DNA of 64,000 nt from Oscillospiraceae bacterium (GTDB lineage Bacteria; Bacillota; Clostridia; Oscillospirales; Ruminococcaceae), in the NCBI GenBank assembly GCA_017461565.1, contig JAFTXQ010000013.1, positions 62,001 through 126,000 of the forward strand, written 5' to 3'. Below the pieces are notes generated by a model. That model saw only the letters and a list, made by a program, of their open reading frames with translations, was not told the DNA's origin and did not search any database. The translations under genes were made by a program, and so were the position numbers. This document shows, piece by piece, positions 1-8,447 of the stretch. Each line of letters begins with the position of its first letter. Position 1 is the first letter of the stretch.

Positions 1-1212
1 TGCCTTGCCGGTGGGGAATGTAAGCCCTCCCTGGAGCCATACCGCATACGGCTCTCTCAAAGGAGCGTCCGCAGAAAGCTCCAGCGAGCTTCCCATAGTA
101 AATGCGCCTGCTGCCATGATGACCTTACTCTCATAGCCGGGCATATCCCACGGCTCGGGGGCTGCGAAGCTGTCCACAGGCGAGCCGCCCTGTATTCCCT
201 GACAGAATGCGATAAGCTGCTCCTCACCGCCAAGCTTCAGCGAGGTAATGATATCCGTGCGTAGCTCGTTGTAACGTGGGAAGCACTCATATCCGAGTAT
301 CTCGAACAGTGCCGAAGCAAACACCGCAGTTTTAAGCGCTCCGCAGATAGCCTCGGGCGCATGGAATATACCGAGGTACATACCACGCAGCTGGTCAAGG
401 CTTGCGCCCACCTCCTTGCCGGTGCCGGGAGTGGTCAGCCTGTAAGCGCACTGCTCAACATAGTCGGCACGTCCTGCGATATAGCCTCCTGTTTCCGCAA
501 TACCTCCGCCGAGGTTCTTGATAAGGCTGCCGATAATAAGGTCAGCACCCACCGCCAGAGGCTCATGCTCCTCTACAAGCTCGCCGTAGCAGTTATCCAC
601 CATGATACAGCAATCCTTATTTACGCTGCGCACAGCCTCAACTATCTTACCGATAACATCGATCGTAAATGAAGGGCGCAGCGAATATCCTCTTGAACGC
701 TGGATATAAGCCACCTTACAGCCTGCCGCCTTAGCTTTGATAGCCTCGTAATCGGGGGTACCGTCGGCAAGCAGATCCACCTGATCGTATTTAACGCCGA
801 AATCCTTGAGCGAGCCTATACCGTCGCCGTTTATCACGCCCTGAATGGTATCGTAAGGCTCGCCAGTCAGCGCAAGCAGCGTGTCGCCTGTGCGAAGCAC
901 ACCGAACAAAGCTGTGGTGATAGCGTGTGTGCCGTTCACAAAATTATGTCGCACCAGTGCGTCCTCAGCACCCAGTATCTGCGCAAAAACTGCGTCCAGC
1001 TTGTCCCTGCCGTCATCACCGTAGCCGTAGCCGTTAGTACCCTTCATGTGGATATCGCTGATACGGTTGTCGATAAAGGCCTTAAGCACCTTCTGTCCAT
1101 TGTGATCCGCAAGCCTGTCAAGTCTTGCAAACTGTTCTGCACAAAGCTCCAGCGCCTTTGCCTCTGCCGCTTTCAGGGCAGGAGAAAACTCAAACATATC
1201 TGATAATTCCAT
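1..1212 (-). CDS. Methionine gamma-lyase / aluminium-resistance family PLP enzyme (3' end outside window)
   Basis: The minus strand reads open from an ATG at 1212 to the window edge (404 codons, no stop), beginning MELSDMFEFSPALKAAEAK. The stretch GADLIIGSLIKNLGGGIAE carries the lysine expected to bind pyridoxal phosphate, and VDNCYGE resembles the aspartate-containing cofactor strand of fold-type I enzymes. The family is annotated as a methionine gamma-lyase-like or 'aluminium resistance' protein of about 420 residues, so only the last few residues are missing. The physiological substrate is not established from sequence. It is transcribed alone from its own promoter (1287-1315). A weak AGAAAGG precedes the start. 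Confidence 0.85.
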   Translation of the reverse strand, partial: MELSDMFEFSPALKAAEAKALELCAEQFARLDRLADHNGQKVLKAFIDNRISDIHMKGTNGYGYGDDGRDKLDAVFAQILGAEDALVRHNFVNGTHAITTALFGVLRTGDTLLALTGEPYDTIQGVINGDGIGSLKDFGVKYDQVDLLADGTPDYEAIKAKAAGCKVAYIQRSRGYSLRPSFTIDVIGKIVEAVRSVNKDCCIMVDNCYGELVEEHEPLAVGADLIIGSLIKNLGGGIAETGGYIAGRADYVEQCAYRLTTPGTGKEVGASLDQLRGMYLGIFHAPEAICGALKTAVFASALFEILGYECFPRYNELRTDIITSLKLGGEEQLIAFCQGIQGGSPVDSFAAPEPWDMPGYESKVIMAAGAFTMGSSLELSADAPLREPYAVWLQGGLTFPTGKA

Positions 1213-1233
1213 TTTTATGACCTTTCTATTTTA

Positions 1234-1248
1234 CGGACGTACCGTCCG
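1234..1248. promoter_or_regulatory. Palindrome in the 5' leader of the PLP enzyme gene
   Basis: CGGACG-TAC-CGTCCG is a perfect 6-bp inverted repeat between the -10 box (1287-1292) and the start codon (1212). Its position downstream of the promoter fits a repressor operator, or a small RNA hairpin. No cognate regulator is visible nearby. Confidence 0.4.
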
Positions 1249-1286
1249 AAATAATATCTGAAATGTACAATACACTCTAATATATA

Positions 1287-1315
1287 ATGATACACTTTTT
1301 TTCACGAACTGTCAA
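1287..1315 (-). promoter_or_regulatory. Sigma-A promoter for the PLP enzyme gene
   Basis: On the minus strand TTGACA (1310-1315) and TATCAT (1287-1292) are separated by 17 bp, 75 bp upstream of the ATG. Confidence 0.7.
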
Positions 1316-1463
1316 CTGTTTTACATGATACGACAAAAAAATCGGAGATAGGACACAAAGCTCCGTCACCAAATATCATCATCGGCATAATATGTACTAT
1401 GAAACGGAAGCTTCAACGGGAAGCCGAGGTTTCTGAAAGAAATTTTCTAAGGAGGACATCATT

Positions 1464-1601
1464 ATGTCATGCTTCAACTTTGGTGGTAACAACTGCTGCT
1501 GGATCATCATCCTCATTCTCCTGTTCTGCTGCTGCGGTAACGGCAACAACAGCGGCTGCGACAATGGCTGCGGCAACAACGGCTGCAATCCCTGCTGCTG
1601 A
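1464..1601 (+). CDS. Small high-cysteine protein (45 aa)
   Basis: A 45-codon ORF preceded by a perfect AAGGAGG (1448-1454) and followed by a strong terminator. The product begins MSCFNFGGNNCCWIIILIL and contains a short hydrophobic segment (about residues 13-21), then a CCC cluster and a Gly/Asn/Cys-rich tail ending NPCC; 12 of 45 residues are cysteine. Very similar tiny proteins in Clostridia are annotated as 'chorion class high-cysteine' proteins, with no known function. The layout suggests a membrane-anchored or surface peptide able to bind metal or form disulfides. The excellent ribosome binding site and dedicated terminator support expression as a single-gene unit. Confidence 0.75.
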   Translation: MSCFNFGGNNCCWIIILILLFCCCGNGNNSGCDNGCGNNGCNPCC

Positions 1602-1628
1602 TACCTAATCCGAAACAAACAACGGCAG

Positions 1629-1660
1629 GCCTCCCCATTCGGGGAGGCTTTTGCTTTTTT
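1629..1660 (+). terminator. Rho-independent terminator of the Cys-rich gene
   Basis: Stem GCCTCCCC / GGGGAGGC with loop ATTC, followed by a T-rich tract (TTTTGCTTTTTT). Confidence 0.85.
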
Positions 1661-1705
1661 CGTCAGTACCACAAATCACCGAAAACAAAAAAATGTCATA
1701 ATCTC

Positions 1706-1735
1706 TTGACTAATTATATTATTATATGTTATAAT
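1706..1735 (+). promoter_or_regulatory. Promoter of the amino-acid ABC transporter operon
   Basis: TTGACT (1706-1711) and TATAAT (1730-1735) with an 18-bp spacer. A roughly 180-nt leader follows before the first gene. Confidence 0.7.
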
Positions 1736-1847
1736 AAAACAGCTTTTGTTTCAATTGCTGTCGCAATTGCGCTGTTTTATTGAAAAATATCCTCCGTCTG
1801 CTCACGCAGACAACGGCTATGCCGTTTCGCAGAGCATCCGCTCTGCG
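1736..1847 (+). promoter_or_regulatory. Leader with four consecutive stem-loops
   Basis: Four hairpins follow one another: AAAACAGC/GCTGTTTT enclosing CAATTGC/GCAATTG (1736-1778), GTCTGC/GCAGAC (1796-1811), AACGGC/GCCGTT (1812-1826) and CGCAGAGC/GCTCTGCG (1828-1847). Each has a loop of 3-4 nt. None is followed by a U-run, so they are not ordinary terminators. They occupy the 5' leader between the promoter and the binding-protein gene; a second TATAAT (1855-1860) follows directly. Confidence 0.6.
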
Positions 1848-1919
1848 GATATATTATAATAAGCGAAATCATAAAATGGGGCTTTATGGGTAAGTTCCGG
1901 AAAGAAAGGTAGAAAAAAC

Positions 1920-2702
1920 ATGAAAAAGTTACTTAAATCAATTGCAGCTGCCGCTATGCTGGTAGTTATGTGCGCAGGTTGCAGCGGCGTTAAGCCCAAC
2001 GAGGTATTCACAAAGGATGACCTTGCAAACAAGATCATCGGCGTACAGCTCGGTACAACAGGCGATATCTTCGCAGAGGATGTAGAGGGCGCTCAGATCG
2101 AAAGATACAAGGCAGGCGCAGACGCTGTACAGGCTCTCAAGCAGGGCAAGGTAGACGCTGTTATCATCGATAACGAGCCTGCACAGGTATTCGTATCCAA
2201 GAATAACGATCTCACTATCCTCGAGGAGGAATTCATCACAGAGGAATACGCTATCGCTATCAAGAAGGGCAACACAGAGCTTACAGATGCTATCAACGGC
2301 GCTCTTGCACAGATCAGAGAAAATGGCACACTTGAGTCCATCAAGGCAAACTGGATCGGTGAGGAAGCAGGCGAGCATCCCTATGTTACCCCCGAGGGCA
2401 CAGAGTATCCCAACGGCAAGCTGGTAATGGCAACAAACGCAAAGTTCCCTCCCTATGAGCTGGTAGAAGGCGGCGCTGTTGTAGGCTTTGACGTTGATAT
2501 GATGAGAGCTGTATGCGACATCATCGGCTACGACCTGGAGATCACCGATATGGATTTCGACTCCATCATCGCCGCTGTTGATTCCGGCAAGGCTGACGTT
2601 GGCGTTGCAGGCATGACTGTAACAGAGGACAGACTCAAGAACGTTGACTTCTCCGAGTCCTACACCACCTCCAAGCAGGTGATCATCGTAAGAGGCAAGT
2701 AA
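1920..2702 (+). CDS. Amino-acid ABC transporter substrate-binding lipoprotein, apparently circularly permuted
   Basis: A 260-aa lipoprotein: signal peptide MKKLLKSIAAAAMLVVMCAG with predicted acylated Cys21. It has all the blocks of SBP_bac_3 (periplasmic-type polar amino-acid binding), but in swapped order. Residues 30-147 (IIGVQLGTTGDIF ... KANWIG) are normally the C-terminal half, and residues 167-260 (KLVMATNAKFPPYE ... GMTVTEDR ... VDFSESY) are normally the N-terminal half. The linker EHPYVTPEGTEYPNG would join the old C-terminus to the old N-terminus. It is the first gene of the transporter operon, followed by permease and ATPase. Total length matches a normal family member, so nothing seems lost. 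The substrate is probably a polar amino acid or cystine; this is not resolved. Confidence 0.85.
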   Translation: MKKLLKSIAAAAMLVVMCAGCSGVKPNEVFTKDDLANKIIGVQLGTTGDIFAEDVEGAQIERYKAGADAVQALKQGKVDAVIIDNEPAQVFVSKNNDLTILEEEFITEEYAIAIKKGNTELTDAINGALAQIRENGTLESIKANWIGEEAGEHPYVTPEGTEYPNGKLVMATNAKFPPYELVEGGAVVGFDVDMMRAVCDIIGYDLEITDMDFDSIIAAVDSGKADVGVAGMTVTEDRLKNVDFSESYTTSKQVIIVRGK

Positions 2703-2716
2703 TTGAAAACACCTCA

Positions 2717-2749
2717 GCCGTGCCGAACAGAAGTGCATTCCGGCACGGC
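2717..2749 (+). terminator. Intercistronic hairpin after the binding-protein gene
   Basis: GCCGTGCCG (2717-2725) pairs with CGGCACGGC (2741-2749), followed by AAAGTTTTATT. The U-tract is short, so it is likely a partial terminator or 3' stabiliser giving more binding protein than permease, as in many ABC importer operons. Confidence 0.6.
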
Positions 2750-2782
2750 AAAGTTTTATTCATTTAGAAACGGAGTGAAAAA

Positions 2783-3548
2783 ATGACGCTGACAGCTTTG
2801 ATGTCCGCAGCCACGGAAACGATCGAAACCGCTGAGACAGGCGGTTTTATGGACGGCATCGCATCATTCTTTACAGACCTCGGTGATTCATTCTATGAAA
2901 ACTTTATCGCAGAGGATCGCTGGATGTACCTTGTAAACGGTCTTAAAAACACACTGCTCATCACGATACTCGCCATCATCATCGGACTTGTTCTGGGATT
3001 TCTGGTGGCTGTTGTGAGATCCACCCACGACAAGACAGGCAAGATGAAGTTTCTCAACTTCCTATGCAACGTTTACCTCACTGTCATACGAGGCACGCCT
3101 GTCGTAGTACAGCTCCTGATAATCTATTTCGTTATCTTCGCCTCCGTCAATATTGACAAGACCTTTGTTGCGGTGGTCGCTTTCGGACTTAACTCGGGCG
3201 CTTATGTCGCAGAGATAGTCCGCTCGGGTATCATGTCGATCGATAACGGTCAGTTTGAGGCAGGCTCAAGCCTCGGTCTCAGCTACTCTCAGACCATGAT
3301 AAGCATAATACTTCCTCAGGCGTTCAAAAACGTTCTCCCTGCCCTTGCAAACGAGTTCATCGTGCTGCTTAAGGAGACCTCCGTTGCAGGCTACATAGCT
3401 ATCGAGGATCTCACAAAGGGCGGCGACATCATCCGCAGCCAGACATACGAGCCGTTCCTGCCGCTTGTCGCAGTGGCTTTGATCTATCTTGTCATCGTAA
3501 TGCTGCTGACACGCCTTGTGGCAAAGCTTGAAAGGAGACTTGCAAAGA

Positions 3549-3562
<14 letters not shown>
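2783..3562 (+). CDS. Amino-acid ABC transporter permease (HisM/GlnP type)
   Basis: A 259-aa inner-membrane permease of the polar amino-acid uptake family. It has an N-terminal soluble segment of about 45 residues, then hydrophobic segments from about residue 55 ([19 protein letters not shown]). The EAA coupling loop that docks on the ATPase appears as [21 protein letters not shown] at about residues 158-178. GGAGTG lies 8 nt before the ATG. Being the only permease gene, it probably forms a homodimer. Its 3' end overlaps the ATPase start by 14 nt, which suggests translational coupling. Confidence 0.9.
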
Positions 3563-4273
<711 letters not shown>

Positions 4274-4274
<1 letters not shown>

Positions 4275-4696
4275 TGGATATTAAAGTAACTATATCAAAA
4301 GCCGCCTCACAGCGTGAAGCGGCTTTTACAGTAAGATACGCCGTATTCGTAAAAGAACAGGGCTTTGTAGACAAGCTTGACGACATAGACGCAACTGCAT
4401 ACCACGCCGTTGCATACGACGGCGACAGAGCGATAGGCTGCGGCAGATTTTTCGGCGAGGGCGAGGTATATCACGTCGGCAGGATAGCCGTACTCCCCAA
4501 GTACAGAGGCAAAGGCATCGGCACCCTTATCATGCAGGAGATAGAGAGCTTCTCCAGAGGGATAGGTGTGCGCAGACTGGAGCTTTCCGCCCAGCGCAGA
4601 GCAAAGTGCTTTTATGACAAGCTTTGCTACACTGCCGTAAGCGACGAGTACCTTGAAGAAGGGTATCCTCACACAGCAATGGCAAAAAACATCTGA
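4274..4696 (+). CDS. GNAT-family N-acetyltransferase (ElaA-like)
   Basis: 140 aa. The acetyl-CoA binding signature is RGKGIGTLIMQEIE at about residues 77-90, preceded by the strand YHVGRIAVLPKYR. The N-terminal RYAVFVKEQGFVDKLDDID resembles the YyaT/ElaA type. It is the last gene of the transporter operon, translationally coupled to the ATPase by TAATG and ended by a terminator. The acceptor is unknown; an amino-acid-like substrate is a reasonable guess from operon context only. Confidence 0.8.
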
Positions 4697-4702
4697 ATAA
4701 TT

Positions 4703-4738
4703 GATATCCGCTTCCGAAATATCAGGAGCGGATATTTT
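4703..4738 (+). terminator. Terminator of the amino-acid transporter operon
   Basis: GATATCCGCTTCC pairs with GGAGCGGATAT, followed by TTTTCT. Confidence 0.75.
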
Positions 4739-4750
4739 CTCGACAAATAA

Positions 4751-4783
4751 AAACACCGCATCAGGAATTACCCGATGCGGTGT
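4751..4783 (-). terminator. Terminator of the minus-strand 92-aa gene
   Basis: ACACCGCATC (4753-4762) pairs with GATGCGGTGT (4774-4783). Read on the minus strand it is followed by TTTTATTTG. Confidence 0.75.
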
Positions 4784-4800
4784 CTTACTATCGTATCATA

Positions 4801-5079
4801 TCAGAAAAGCTCTTTTGCAAGCCATACATACGCTGTATCCAGCGCCTCATAAAGGCTTGACATCTCGCCCTTTCTGATCTTGGTAAGGTCAACTGCCTCT
4901 GTGCCCGTGGGAACAAGCTGCACCATTACCTTTGTGGGGATATCTACATCCTGAAACTTCTCGCTCTCTCGGATCGTCAGCTTAGTTACGAATTTGTCGC
5001 CCATGCTTCCGTAGTACATCTCATTGCCGCTGCGAACAAGCGGGAAGCCCCTGTAATAGAAAAAATTGCTTTCAGCCAT
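4801..5079 (-). CDS. Conserved small hypothetical protein (92 aa)
   Basis: The product starts MAESNFFYYRGFPLVRSGNE and has no signal peptide or membrane segment. It ends in an amphipathic helix (EALDTAYVWLAKELF). I recall similar short proteins with the pattern 'YYKGKPLVRSGN..YYG' across Clostridia, but no assigned function. GGAGG lies 8 nt before the ATG. It sits after the Gld-like operon on the same strand, about 66 nt downstream, and before a clear terminator, so it may be the operon's last gene. Confidence 0.7.
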   Translation of the reverse strand: MAESNFFYYRGFPLVRSGNEMYYGSMGDKFVTKLTIRESEKFQDVDIPTKVMVQLVPTGTEAVDLTKIRKGEMSSLYEALDTAYVWLAKELF

Positions 5080-5145
5080 GTGAATACCTCCGTATATGAT
5101 TAATTTATTTTTGGCGGAACCTATCCGCCGGGATATAATCCTGCC

Positions 5146-6708
5146 TTACCAGTCAAGCCTGATATCACCGCCATTAAGCAGTGCTTCAATATTCTCAAGC
5201 AAACGCTCCGTATACACCTGACGCACCTTGAACAGCACCTTGCCGTTTACACGGATAATGTTCTTTCGGTCGTCCGAGCGGAAATACTCAAGAGTATCGC
5301 TGTCCGTGCCGTAAAGCTCGTGATACTCCTCACGATAATTGAACTTTACAGTTATATAAGGCTCATAGTCGCCCTCCGTCAGATAAAGCTCGTCTCCCAC
5401 CGCCGTAATAAGGTGCTGATAGAGCTGCCTGAACTTATCGCCGTCAAGCTCCTGACCATCAATAGTGAAGCTGTTATCCTTTGCGTCGCCCTGAACGATA
5501 AACTTGTACTCCTTATCGGGAGTGGTGATAACAAGCGTATCGACAGTGTAGATATACGGCGAAACAGGACGTCGTGAAACAATGTCCTGAAGCTGTACCG
5601 TATACCACGGAACAGAATCGGTAGCAAACGCATATACAGCGTTGCTGCCCTCTATCATGCCATAATAGCCGGTAACAGTGGTGAGAGTTGGCGTACTCTC
5701 ATCATCGCTTTCCGTCTCGGTAATGATCTTGTTTCCGAAACGGATCACCTTACGGTCGCCACCGTATTTGAATGTGATGGTACAGAACGGGTCGGAAAGT
5801 CCCGTTTCCTCAAGCTGTGCGTCAGTTGCGTCAACATAGACGCAGGAAGCCGCCGACAGACCATATAAGCCATAGCATACCGTTCTTCCCTTTGTGGAGT
5901 CCACCTCTGCAACAAGAGGACTTGTAACACGGTGAGAATTGAATGTGGTGATGACCGAGTCCTCATCCTCAGCCTCCTCCTGAATATCGTACATAAACGA
6001 TATTTCAATATTCTCCTCAAGATCCTTGCGCTCGATGATAAAATAATTAAGCTCCTGAGGATCGTTTGCATCGTATGCTTTGGTGAAAGTAAGATTAACA
6101 AAGTCGGATATCGCATTGTATACGTTTGCTACAGAATAGTAGCTGCTGAGATAAACCGTGCTGCTGCCCTCTGTCCTGCAATAAACGTCGCTTGTGTCAG
6201 CAGGATTGCGGATACCGAAATGAACTACCGCTGAGGTGCCGTCCTCAAAAGTCACTTTAGCCGTGGCTACGGGGTTCTCAAGCCCGTACTTGTCAAGCTC
6301 CTGCGCATCCTCCTCAACAGTGTCGGAAGCGTCAATGCTTGCAAGGCAGTTCATAAACGCTTTTATCGTAGTATCATTAGGGGTCACGCCTGCAAGGTCG
6401 TCGCTCTTCCAGTAGAATTCATCCGTGGAAATAACGTTTCCCTCTTCATCCGTTCGGGATACAGTGCGCTTGTCACGGGTAAAGGTGTAGCTGCCGTGCT
6501 CGTTTGTGATCTCGGCTGTGATGATATCGATGCCCTCTTTATCGGTTATGGACACCGATGCACCTGTCGAAGAGCTGCTGTCGGGAGTTGAGCTGCTTCC
6601 CTCCTCCTTTGGCTCTGTGAGCATAAGGACGAGAAACACTATACCCAGCACCAGCAGCACCGCAGCCGCAATAATAACAGTGCGTGTTGATCTTGAAAGC
6701 TTTGACAT
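5146..6708 (-). CDS. DUF4340 domain protein of a Gld-like ABC system
   Basis: 520 aa with one N-terminal membrane anchor (about residues 9-30, VIIAAAVLLVLGIVFLVLML), a Ser/Thr/Pro-rich linker, then a large extracytoplasmic region with DUF4340-type features (a conserved 'YGL..P.a.v.f.dG' block at about residues 145-160). DUF4340 proteins are routinely encoded beside GldA/GldF/GldG-like ABC genes. The start codon abuts the GldG-like stop (TAAATG), so the two are coupled. Function in Firmicutes is unknown; gliding is not implied. Confidence 0.8.
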   Translation of the reverse strand: MSKLSRSTRTVIIAAAVLLVLGIVFLVLMLTEPKEEGSSSTPDSSSSTGASVSITDKEGIDIITAEITNEHGSYTFTRDKRTVSRTDEEGNVISTDEFYWKSDDLAGVTPNDTTIKAFMNCLASIDASDTVEEDAQELDKYGLENPVATAKVTFEDGTSAVVHFGIRNPADTSDVYCRTEGSSTVYLSSYYSVANVYNAISDFVNLTFTKAYDANDPQELNYFIIERKDLEENIEISFMYDIQEEAEDEDSVITTFNSHRVTSPLVAEVDSTKGRTVCYGLYGLSAASCVYVDATDAQLEETGLSDPFCTITFKYGGDRKVIRFGNKIITETESDDESTPTLTTVTGYYGMIEGSNAVYAFATDSVPWYTVQLQDIVSRRPVSPYIYTVDTLVITTPDKEYKFIVQGDAKDNSFTIDGQELDGDKFRQLYQHLITAVGDELYLTEGDYEPYITVKFNYREEYHELYGTDSDTLEYFRSDDRKNIIRVNGKVLFKVRQVYTERLLENIEALLNGGDIRLDW

Positions 6709-8430
6709 TTATCTGTGCCTCCTGCGTACCCAAATTACGATACCTGCTGCAATTACAAGAACAGGGATAACGATACAAAGCACGATCGCAAGTGTGTCTG
6801 CCTGCTGTGCGGTCATATCGAAGCCGGTAGTCGTGAAGGTCTTGGGAGTGATGGTGATTCCCTCCTCCTTACCGCAGATGTGATTGAACATATTGATAAG
6901 GAACTTGCTGTTATTGCCGTTTGTAAGACCCATGAAATAGCTGTTTGCCAGCATATCCGAACCGAATACCGCAAGACGTGTGATCTCCTGGGTCTTGCTG
7001 TGTACCTTGTAAGCCATAACAGCGTCGTTATAGACGCCCTTTTCGGCAGACTCAAGGTTGAAGTCGTTGTCCTCAGTAAGCGGATACAGGAATGCGCCGT
7101 CATAAGACTTCATCAGTATCTCCTGGCTGATATTACCCTGTGCACCCTCGTTCCACAGCTGGATAACAGGACGCATATATGCACCGTAGGTGTATTTGCC
7201 GTCGCCATAAGCACTGCCTGCATACTTTGTATCACAGATCTGCTGGAGATGCGAATGGGGGATATACATGGAAGCCTCATCGTAAACGTAATAGTAGTTG
7301 CTGTCGCTCTGCATTACTACCGAGTAATCAACAGACAGTCCCCACTCGTTGAGGAAGCTCTCGATATTGGGAGTCTGAGGCTGTGTTTCGGATGCAAAAT
7401 AAATCAGATTCTTGCCGAATGCACCGCCGTTGTCAAGGTACTTGTCAAGCTTTGTGAGATTGTCGTTATCTACGTCCACCTTAGGCGCAAACATCACTAC
7501 GAAATCAATCTCAGGGTCGATCTCAGTGACCTGCATCAGGTTGATAGTCTCCACCTGATAGCCGTTATCGGAAAGAAGCTCCTGAAGCGCACTGCTGTCG
7601 ATCTCCTCGTAGCCCTCAGTGAAAGCCACACGGACAAGCTCGTCGTTTGTGCAGTACATCAGTGCAGAGATAACATCCTGCTCGATGTTGGAGTAGACAT
7701 AATCGTAAGCATTAAGGCTCTCGCCCGCATAATAGGCTGCCATATATGCCTCGTAGTAGGAATCGAAATCAAAAGTGATATAACCCTCGCTCTCGCTTCC
7801 GTAATTCATCGCCTGAGCGAGATCGTCCTTCAGCACCTTACGTCTGTTCATAGACTCGCACTCTACAACGATATAATTTGCAGCCACCTCGCCTGTGGCA
7901 AACTTGCTTGCGTACTCAGGGTTCTGGTTGAGCACCTTGTACTCCACCCTGATCTGCGGATTTGCAAGCTGCATCTTCTTAAGGATCTCATTTACCTGCT
8001 TGTAGGGATCGCCAAGAGCCTCATAATTGCTCTCGGAATTGAGTACGGTGATGGTTATGTCCTTTTCAACGCCCCTGAGGTATTCCTCAGTGACCTCTTC
8101 AAGCGTGTATACACCCGAAGTTGTAAGGTCGACATTGGTATCAAATCTGTCCGAAACGATACCGACAATGACGTTGAATACCACCACAGCAGCGATGAAC
8201 ACTATCGTCAGCACAACTGACATAGTGCCATGCTTAAGGTTTCTTGTGTTGATCCTGAAGCCGCCCTTTTTATCGGACTTAGGCTCAGCTTTTTCGGCGG
8301 CGGTCTGCGCTGCCTGTTCCTGCTCTGCAACTGCTTCGGCAAGGTCAACGGCTCCGACAGTATCCCGCTCTTGTGCTGCCTCTATCGGCTTTTTAGCAGC
8401 TTCGGGTTTATTATTGTTCTTTTTGCTCAT
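6709..8430 (-). CDS. GldG-like ABC-associated membrane protein
   Basis: 573 aa. A cytoplasmic Ala/Glu/Lys-rich N-terminus (about 75 residues) is followed by a membrane segment SVVLTIVFIAAVVVFNVIV. A long external region of the GldG/IFT52-like type contains a 'VDLTTSGVYTLEEVTEEYL' entry block, and the C-terminus is a membrane helix LAIVLCIVIPVLVIAAGIVI ending RRRHR. GAAAGGAGG precedes the ATG. Located between the permease and DUF4340 genes; likely an accessory subunit of the same transporter. Confidence 0.82.
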   Translation of the reverse strand: MSKKNNNKPEAAKKPIEAAQERDTVGAVDLAEAVAEQEQAAQTAAEKAEPKSDKKGGFRINTRNLKHGTMSVVLTIVFIAAVVVFNVIVGIVSDRFDTNVDLTTSGVYTLEEVTEEYLRGVEKDITITVLNSESNYEALGDPYKQVNEILKKMQLANPQIRVEYKVLNQNPEYASKFATGEVAANYIVVECESMNRRKVLKDDLAQAMNYGSESEGYITFDFDSYYEAYMAAYYAGESLNAYDYVYSNIEQDVISALMYCTNDELVRVAFTEGYEEIDSSALQELLSDNGYQVETINLMQVTEIDPEIDFVVMFAPKVDVDNDNLTKLDKYLDNGGAFGKNLIYFASETQPQTPNIESFLNEWGLSVDYSVVMQSDSNYYYVYDEASMYIPHSHLQQICDTKYAGSAYGDGKYTYGAYMRPVIQLWNEGAQGNISQEILMKSYDGAFLYPLTEDNDFNLESAEKGVYNDAVMAYKVHSKTQEITRLAVFGSDMLANSYFMGLTNGNNSKFLINMFNHICGKEEGITITPKTFTTTGFDMTAQQADTLAIVLCIVIPVLVIAAGIVIWVRRRHR

Positions 8431-8447
8431 TTTCTGCGCCTCCTTTC

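Noticed and set aside
361-1203. Two plus-strand frames at the window start
   Set aside because: Both lie inside the minus-strand PLP enzyme gene, which translates cleanly with family motifs.
6715-8220. 501-codon plus-strand frame opposite the GldG-like gene
   Set aside because: Antisense shadow of a well-supported coupled operon; unnatural His/Ile/Val-rich composition and no start signals.
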